Virus record (IMG/VR): IMGVR_UViG_3300031539_000220
Location: 1 to 29,339 of that record
DNA length: 29,339 bases
Strand: one strand, 5' to 3'
Origin: a virus
Shown: positions 22,951 to 26,637 of the stretch, one piece after another
How the letters are laid out: every line of letters starts with the position of its first letter
How positions within the stretch are numbered: position 1 is the first letter of the stretch
Made by a program: the position numbers and the translations under genes
The notes under the pieces: model-generated
The model's database searches: none
Seen by the model: only the letters and a program-made list of their open reading frames with translations
Told to the model about the DNA's origin: nothing

Positions 22951-23196
22951 CCACTCATTCGTCGTCAGACCCTTTGCCAAAGCCCATCGGCAGACATCGG
23001 CGGTATTGTGAAAACCAAATTTCCGGTGCAGAGATTCGCGATGTTTTTCGACTGTCTTGATGCTGATTTCGAGTGCGATTCCAACCTGTGCGTTGGTCAA
23101 TCCGCTGGCAATTAATCCTGCTACTTGCTTTTCCCGTGGACTGGCTACTGGAGCAGTTTTCGGGCAAGCGAATAATTTTTGTATGAGATTTTTCAT
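22945..23196 (-). CDS. LuxR/GerE-type HTH transcription regulator
   Basis: From ATG 23194-23196 the protein has 83 residues. It begins MKNLIQKLFACPKT and then gives SPREKQVAGLIASGLTNAQV, EISIKTVEKHRESLHRKFG and TADVCRWALAKG. This is the full LuxR C-terminal HTH, with the S/TPRE opening and the K-T-V-x-x-H recognition helix. There is no sensory domain, so it is a stand-alone DNA-binding regulator like small GerE-type proteins. It lies between two repeated regulatory elements and may bind them or control the early region. Confidence 0.85.
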   Translation of the reverse strand: MKNLIQKLFACPKTAPVASPREKQVAGLIASGLTNAQVGIALEISIKTVEKHRESLHRKFGFHNTADVCRWALAKGLTTNEWL

Positions 23197-23207
23197 GTGG
23201 AAAAGTG

Positions 23208-23226
23208 TGGGGCGAGGGATTGAACC
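23208..23226 (-). other. T-arm-like hairpin downstream of the DUF932-like gene
   Basis: On the minus strand GCGAGG-TTCAATC-CCTCGC is a perfect 6-bp stem with a TTCRANY-type 7-nt loop, the tRNA T-arm shape. It lies between the DUF932-like gene stop at 23243 and the LuxR-type start at 23196. No complete tRNA can be built around it, so it is probably a processing or terminator-like structure. Confidence 0.5.
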
Positions 23227-23242
23227 TCGCTCCGATTGATCT

Positions 23243-24022
23243 TCAGTTGAGCAGGTACTGCTCCGACAAATTCCAGAGTTGCTTGTTGATCTTGAAGTCG
23301 GTTGTCGGTGCGGTGACTCGGCGAATGCCAGAACCGGGGCGACCTTTGACGAGGTTCTCTTGAACACGATTGAAGGTGTGCCAGAGGTTCGTTCCAGAGT
23401 CGTTGTATCGGCGAGCGCGATTCAGGTAGAACAGGCGAGTGTTCCACTCGTAGATATCTTTTCGTTCGGAATCCTCGGTAGGTTCGTCGTAGCGAAGCTT
23501 GAGCGCATCGACCAGATACTGCTTCTGTGCCGCCTCGGTGAGTTCCTTGTTCTTGAACGCATGAACACGCTCGGAAAGGAAAGGGACATTGTCGCGCAGG
23601 CGAGTTGCCGCTTGAATGAAGTCCGATACATCAACTCTACGATGGTGAATCTTGATCGTCTCAAAGATGTCTCCACCGACGAGTCCGTTGAGGCAGGCGA
23701 AGACTTGCAAGCCAACGGAGAGTTGAGCGGAGCTAGTTCCATCATGCGAGTTGATCAACACAAACTCTGGTGATGCCTCGCCAGCAATCGTGATGTTGTC
23801 GCGATGACCGAAACGGATCAAGTGCTTTTGAAATCCCTTATTCTCGTCCTTCCTCGCTTTGGCGAGTTGGATTTGACGAGGGATGTAGCCGTTCTCCTCG
23901 AAAGAGGAAACGATCTGCTGGGTGCTGATGAATCCGTAGCGTTCGCTGCGGGTGGATGAAGCATGGGTAGCCTCGATGGGGTTAGTGTTCACGATTTCGA
24001 GTGATGGGATGATGATGTTCAT
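23243..24022 (-). CDS. DUF932-like protein
   Basis: This 259-residue protein has ERYGFISTQQIVSSFEENGY, then QLAKARKDENKGFQKHLIRF, GEASPEFVLINSHDGTSSAQ and a later helical region (AAQKQYLVDALKLRYDEPTE). This matches the DUF932/DUF945-type family of phage and plasmid proteins; similarity is from memory of the pattern, not a search. The role is unproven; related genes occur in anti-restriction or early accessory regions. The start at 24022 follows AAAACCAAAAAA, with tandem hairpins just upstream. Confidence 0.7.
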   Translation of the reverse strand: MNIIIPSLEIVNTNPIEATHASSTRSERYGFISTQQIVSSFEENGYIPRQIQLAKARKDENKGFQKHLIRFGHRDNITIAGEASPEFVLINSHDGTSSAQLSVGLQVFACLNGLVGGDIFETIKIHHRRVDVSDFIQAATRLRDNVPFLSERVHAFKNKELTEAAQKQYLVDALKLRYDEPTEDSERKDIYEWNTRLFYLNRARRYNDSGTNLWHTFNRVQENLVKGRPGSGIRRVTAPTTDFKINKQLWNLSEQYLLN

Positions 24023-24048
24023 TTTTTTGGTTTTCTTGTTGATGGTTG

Positions 24049-24088
24049 GGTTCTGGGAGGAACAGAACCGGGAGGATCGGACTCCCGG
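24049..24088 (-). other. Two overlapping perfect 7-bp hairpins
   Basis: GGTTCTG-(7 nt)-CAGAACC (24049-24069) and CCGGGAG-(7 nt)-CTCCCGG (24068-24088) share two bases and so compete weakly. On the minus strand the second loop is TCCGATC, close to a tRNA T-loop. They lie between the 128-residue gene (24098) and the DUF932-like gene (24022), where a terminator or attenuator is expected; no U-run follows. Confidence 0.55.
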
Positions 24089-24097
24089 CGAGATTGG

Positions 24098-24484
24098 TTA
24101 GATGTCGAGGTTAAGATTGATGAATTGAATCGGGTCGCTGCAATGCTCGCCAAGAAGTCGAACAATCAGTTTCTCTCCTTCAATAAGGACTGCTTGTCCG
24201 TCGAACAATTGAACTGCTTCAGCAATTTCTTTGAGCTTTGCGGCGTGTGCTTCTGCTTTTCCGGAATAGTCAGCGCAAAGAACAGCAGGTTCTTGATATG
24301 ACCAGACAGTTTGATGTCCATTTGCAACTGCGCGATTATGTGCCGCCTCTTGGTCTTCATTATATTTAGCAGCATATCCGCGAGCAGTACGAATTGTGAT
24401 GCGTTGTGCATACTTGCTGAATCCTGCTCCACGAACTGTCTGCCCGTGCTTGAGAGTGATGAGTTGGTTTTCTGTAGCGTTCAT
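24098..24484 (-). CDS. Hypothetical protein (128 aa)
   Basis: From ATG 24482-24484 (MNATENQLITLKHGQTVRGA) the product has 128 residues, with GYAAKYNEDQEAAHNRAVAN in the first half and a helical AAKLKEIAEAVQLFDGQAVL segment. No known motif. An earlier in-frame start at 24586 lies inside the regulatory element and gives an unlikely N-terminus. It is the first gene after copy B of the regulatory element. Confidence 0.65.
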   Translation of the reverse strand: MNATENQLITLKHGQTVRGAGFSKYAQRITIRTARGYAAKYNEDQEAAHNRAVANGHQTVWSYQEPAVLCADYSGKAEAHAAKLKEIAEAVQLFDGQAVLIEGEKLIVRLLGEHCSDPIQFINLNLDI

Positions 24485-24517
24485 TTTTGTAGTTTCTATT
24501 TTTGGTTTGGTTCGTTG

Positions 24518-24556
24518 GCGGGTTGCCTTCGATGGAGATGACAATATCGAACCCGC
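24518..24556 (-). other. Leader hairpin before the 128-aa gene
   Basis: GCGGGTT (24518-24524) pairs perfectly with AACCCGC (24550-24556). CGAT and ATCG words inside extend a possible inner stem. It lies between copy B of the regulatory element and the start at 24484, and would fold in the 5' leader of the transcript. Confidence 0.45.
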
Positions 24557-24598
24557 TTGGGTTATGCAACAAGAATTTTTGCCCATGTTGTGTCATAG
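24557..24598 (-). promoter_or_regulatory. Repeated phage regulatory element, copy B
   Basis: On the minus strand this reads CTATGACACAA, then CATGGGCAAAAATTCTTG and ACCCAA about 30 bases apart, matching copies A (26300-26339) and C. The similarity to copy A extends past ACCCAA into GGGTTCGATAT versus AGCTTCGATAA. It probably drives the 128-residue gene. Confidence 0.65.
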
Positions 24599-24645
24599 AA
24601 AAAATTCTTTTAAATTTCTATTGACAACCGCAGAACCCGATAGAA

Positions 24646-24816
24646 TCAGGCTTCGCAGGCTACCGCAACTTTTCGCGGCCTGCCACCCTTCATTCCATTG
24701 AGTGCTGCCGCCAATCTTTTTTTATCACTCGTTGCGCTTCCTCCACGCTTTCCGATCTCGGAAAGGAATCGGCGTACAGGCGAGGGAAGAGGATCATTTT
24801 TCGTTTTTGTGTTCAT
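24646..24816 (-). CDS. Small basic GGRPRK protein (56 aa)
   Basis: From ATG 24814-24816 (MNTKTKNDPLPSPVRRFLSE) the protein has 56 residues, with LSEIGKRGGSATSDKKRLAA and NGMKGGRPRKVAV. The GGxGxSA and GGRPRK words are characteristic of a small DNA-binding-like bacterial/phage protein family, the latter resembling an AT-hook. It overlaps the upstream 49-residue gene by 23 bases. It could be a small regulator; no direct evidence. Confidence 0.7.
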   Translation of the reverse strand: MNTKTKNDPLPSPVRRFLSEIGKRGGSATSDKKRLAAALNGMKGGRPRKVAVACEA

Positions 24817-24943
24817 TAGATTTTTTGTGTGCTGACCAATCAATGGCAGCAAAGTTTTCTTGATACTGCTTGGACTGCGTATCAGTCCGAGGTTTGTCAC
24901 CCTTGCCGTTCCTTGACCATTCGTTGTCCTTGACAGTCTTCAT
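24794..24943 (-). CDS. Small hypothetical protein (49 aa)
   Basis: This 49-residue protein starts MKTVKDNEWSRNGKGDKPRT and continues QSKQYQENFAAIDWSAHKKS. The NGKGDKPR motif is shared by many tiny phage and bacterial proteins. It starts in a TGATG overlap with the 94-residue gene and overlaps the GGRPRK gene. Function unknown. Confidence 0.7.
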   Translation of the reverse strand: MKTVKDNEWSRNGKGDKPRTDTQSKQYQENFAAIDWSAHKKSNEHKNEK

Positions 24944-25227
24944 CAACTTTTGGGTTCTGACTGGTAATCGTCGAACCTGACGATATTGTCGGGTGCTACA
25001 GTTGTGGTCTCGCCACTTTTGGCGACTTCTCGGAGGTGCAGTTGCTCCAGAAGCGCACTCGCAACCATCAGGCGGAAACTGAATAGTTTGGTGTTGTGCA
25101 TCAAATCGTGAAACACATCGTCCTTGCTGATCTTCTCGAAATCGATGCCAGCAAGAACTGACTCGACAGAGTTCCTAACTTCTTCCTCCGGGGTTCCCGG
25201 AGCTTCGTTGTTGTTGTCTTTATTCAT
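24943..25227 (-). CDS. Small acidic hypothetical protein (94 aa)
   Basis: This 94-residue protein begins with an acidic linker (MNKDNNNEAPGTPEEEVRNS) and has a helical core (FHDLMHNTKLFSFRLMVASA, LLEQLHLREVAK). It overlaps the upstream 74-residue gene by eight bases and the next gene by one. No family recognised. Confidence 0.7.
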   Translation of the reverse strand: MNKDNNNEAPGTPEEEVRNSVESVLAGIDFEKISKDDVFHDLMHNTKLFSFRLMVASALLEQLHLREVAKSGETTTVAPDNIVRFDDYQSEPKS

Positions 25228-25444
25228 TTATTTTTTCTCTTTGGTCCAGCATGCAGTCCGCATCGCGGAACGATAGCTCCGCTACAAGACGCGAATCTGC
25301 TTGGGAAAATTTATCACTCGCTCGGTAGCCTTGCAAGGCGGAACCTGCGAACCAATCGCGCATGGACATGCCAGAATTCGGCCTGATCGGCGGATGCTGG
25401 CTTCCCTGAACGGGAAATGCTGGATGGTTCTTGCTGGACGGCAT
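25220..25444 (-). CDS. Small conserved phage protein with start codon inside a hairpin (74 aa)
   Basis: This 74-residue protein contains GMSMRDWFAGSALQGYRASD and ends LSFRDADCMLDQREKINE, a pattern common in short phage proteins of unknown function (N-terminal Pro-rich part, then SxRDWFAGxAL). The ATG (25442-25444) lies in one arm of a 10-bp hairpin at 25436-25471, so initiation may be regulated. A later ATG (at 25369) would avoid the hairpin but truncate the Pro-rich N-terminus. Confidence 0.75.
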   Translation of the reverse strand: MPSSKNHPAFPVQGSQHPPIRPNSGMSMRDWFAGSALQGYRASDKFSQADSRLVAELSFRDADCMLDQREKINE

Positions 25445-25471
25445 GAAGTGTTTTTACACGGCATGCCGTCC
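25436..25471 (-). promoter_or_regulatory. Long hairpin sequestering a start codon
   Basis: GGACGGCATG (25436-25445) and CATGCCGTCC (25462-25471) are perfect 10-bp inverted repeats. An inner GTGT-TTTT-ACAC stem gives a continuous rod with one small internal loop. The start codon of the 74-residue gene (25442-25444) lies in the 3' arm on the mRNA. It could act as a translational switch or an RNA-processing site. Confidence 0.6.
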
Positions 25472-25533
25472 AATGCAAATGCGTCAGTCGCAGCACCCGC
25501 AGCAAGGATGATGGTTGGTGGTTGCGTCTGGGG

Positions 25534-25797
25534 TTACTTCTCCTGCTGGCGCAGGGAAAGAAGGTGCTGGAGCAGGTACTCCTCGACATTGGAGAGGGCT
25601 TGCCGTTGCTCGATGCGGTGATCCTGTGCCTTGGACCATGCTTCCGGGTCTTGGACATAGTAGTCACGAGCGTTAAACTCGATCTTGCCGAGTGCGTCCT
25701 GCGCGGCCCCGACAGCCTCGTATGCGGCTTCGTATCCGTTCCACAGGTCTTTGTAGCCTGTGCCGTTCAAGTGGACTGTTGGTGCTGTGATGTTCAT
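25534..25797 (-). CDS. Small hypothetical protein (87 aa)
   Basis: From ATG 25795-25797 (MNITAPTVHLNGTGYKDLWN) the protein has 87 residues. It is mostly helical, with GYEAAYEAVGAAQDALGKIE and a C-terminal coiled-coil-like RIEQRQALSNVEEYLLQHLL segment. The leader CAACTAAAACTACCATGAAC is identical to that of the next gene upstream at 26062. It is followed by an 89-base spacer without a clear gene before 25444. Confidence 0.7.
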   Translation of the reverse strand: MNITAPTVHLNGTGYKDLWNGYEAAYEAVGAAQDALGKIEFNARDYYVQDPEAWSKAQDHRIEQRQALSNVEEYLLQHLLSLRQQEK

Positions 25798-25811
25798 GGT
25801 AGTTTTAGTTG
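25792..25811 (-). repeat. 20-bp duplicated start-codon leader, copy 1
   Basis: The 20 bases (minus strand CAACTAAAACTACCATGAAC) are identical to 26057-26076. They contain the stop codon of the upstream gene and the start of the downstream one, so it is a duplicated gene junction. Confidence 0.85.
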
Positions 25812-26062
25812 TTGGTTTGTTTGTGGTAAGCGGCAAGTAGTCGTTCGGCGGCATAGCACCAATGACGGCAATCTGAAGAGAATCCATCACGCATATCTTT
25901 ATCCGAATAAAAGTATGCGTCCTCGATCAATTCAGGTAGGTTCACATCGTCTGTTGCAACCCATACCGATTTGGAGTTGGAGCGGATTGCAGCAGGAGTT
26001 GGAAGGTCACGCTCGGCGTGATCGTCGTAGAATTTACGAGGTAGCTGGATTAGCGAGTTCAT
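25805..26062 (-). CDS. Small hypothetical protein (85 aa)
   Basis: From ATG 26060-26062 (MNSLIQLPRKFYDDHAERDL) the protein has 85 residues, continuing LPTPAAIRSNSKSVWVATDD and NLPELIEDAYFYSDKDMRDG with a Cys-His-Trp-Cys segment near the end. An F-Y-x-D-H-x-x-R-D-L-P start is familiar from small phage proteins, but no function is known. Its stop lies inside the 20-bp repeat shared with the other leader. Confidence 0.7.
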   Translation of the reverse strand: MNSLIQLPRKFYDDHAERDLPTPAAIRSNSKSVWVATDDVNLPELIEDAYFYSDKDMRDGFSSDCRHWCYAAERLLAAYHKQTNN

Positions 26063-26076
26063 GGTAGTTTTAGTTG
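26057..26076 (-). repeat. 20-bp duplicated start-codon leader, copy 2
   Basis: This is identical to 25792-25811. It contains the stop of the 68-residue gene and the ATG at 26062. Confidence 0.85.
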
Positions 26077-26276
26077 AGGTTGAATTTTTGGCGGAAGGCT
26101 TGGTAGCCGTAGCAGAGATCGCCAGCGAAGCTGTAGACTCCGAGGTCGCGACGACCATCGCTATACCTGCACCAGCAATATTGCCACTTGGTTTCTCCAA
26201 GGATGAACTCTTCCTCTCCCGTGGCTTGGGAGAGGTATTCTACATACAGGTCGTTGTCGGTTTGGTTTGTTGTCAT
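26070..26276 (-). CDS. Small hypothetical protein (68 aa)
   Basis: This 68-residue protein starts MTTNQTDNDLYVEYLSQATG. It has a Trp/Tyr/Cys-rich core (KWQYCWCRYSDGRRDLGVYS) and ends RQKFNLN. It is the first gene after copy A of the regulatory element, about 24 bases beyond its ACCCAA box. No family recognised. Confidence 0.65.
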   Translation of the reverse strand: MTTNQTDNDLYVEYLSQATGEEEFILGETKWQYCWCRYSDGRRDLGVYSFAGDLCYGYQAFRQKFNLN

Positions 26277-26299
26277 GGCAGAGAGATTATCGAAGCTGG

Positions 26300-26339
26300 T
26301 TGGGTTTGCAAGAATTATTTTTTGACTCTTGTGTCATAG
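26300..26339 (-). promoter_or_regulatory. Repeated phage regulatory element, copy A
   Basis: On the minus strand this reads CTATGACACAA, then GAGTCAAAAAATAATTCTTG and ACCCAA. ATGACA is a near match to a -35, with TTCTTG 17 bases on. It is shared with copies B and C, and it probably starts the early transcript at the 68-residue gene. Confidence 0.65.
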
Positions 26340-26381
26340 TAAAAACATTTATGCTTGACGCTTGATCAAAAACCCAAGCAG

Positions 26382-26416
26382 TCCGCAGACCCGCATGAAT
26401 GCTCACTCTGCGGGTG
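26382..26416 (-). terminator. Possible terminator or processing hairpin after the initiator-like tRNA
   Basis: Two alternative perfect 7-bp stems overlap here: ACCCGCA with TGCGGGT (26390-26416), and CCGCAGA with TCTGCGG (26382-26412 region). On the minus strand the stem is followed a little later by GGGTTTTTG. It would end or process the late transcript just beyond the tRNA CCA. Confidence 0.35.
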
Positions 26417-26488
26417 GTTGCAGGACCGGGAATCGAACCCGGAACTTCAGGTTATGGGCCTGACGAGATACCCTTTCTCTATCCTGCG
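26415..26488 (-). tRNA. Initiator-like tRNA-fMet (anticodon CAU)
   Basis: A complete 74-nt cloverleaf with encoded CCA. The acceptor CGCAGGA/TCCTGCA has a C1.A72 mismatch, and the D-arm GAGA/TCTC has A11:U24. Both are bacterial initiator hallmarks (formylase recognition; exclusion from elongation). The anticodon arm is TCAGG-CCCATAA-CCTGA, so the anticodon is CAU, but position 33 is C instead of U and only two of the three conserved G:C pairs are present (A29:U41). The T-arm is CCGGG-TTCGATT-CCCGG. tRNA-Met initiator genes are rare in phages. Confidence 0.85.
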
Positions 26489-26492
26489 GAAA

Positions 26493-26636
26493 TTATTTTT
26501 TGCGCTTCTTCGCCTTCGCCTTGCGTTGTACTGCGTAGGCAATCGCCACCGATTGCTTCACCGATTTTCCTGACTTTACTTCCGAGGAAACATTGCGATC
26601 AAAGCAATTTTGTGAAGCGCATTTTCGTAGTGGCAT
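26493..26636 (-). CDS. Small basic protein (47 aa)
   Basis: This 47-residue protein starts MPLRKCASQNCFDRNVSSEV, continues KSGKSVKQSVAIAYAVQRKA and ends in a lysine/arginine-rich tail. The K-x-G-K-x-x-K-Q-S/A-V-A-I-A core is a familiar tiny phage-protein motif of unknown function. The stop lies four bases before the initiator-like tRNA, and the start is one base after the large polyvalent gene stop. Confidence 0.7.
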   Translation of the reverse strand: MPLRKCASQNCFDRNVSSEVKSGKSVKQSVAIAYAVQRKAKAKKRKK

Positions 26637-26637
26637 A

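Noticed and set aside
23200-23290. A full tRNA gene around the T-arm-like hairpin
   Set aside because: No matching acceptor 5' strand, anticodon arm or D-arm can be assembled upstream; only the T-arm shape is present.
25282-25473. Alternative frame upstream of and overlapping the 74-residue gene
   Set aside because: Poor composition, overlaps the conserved RDWFAG gene, and its start lies in the other arm of the hairpin.
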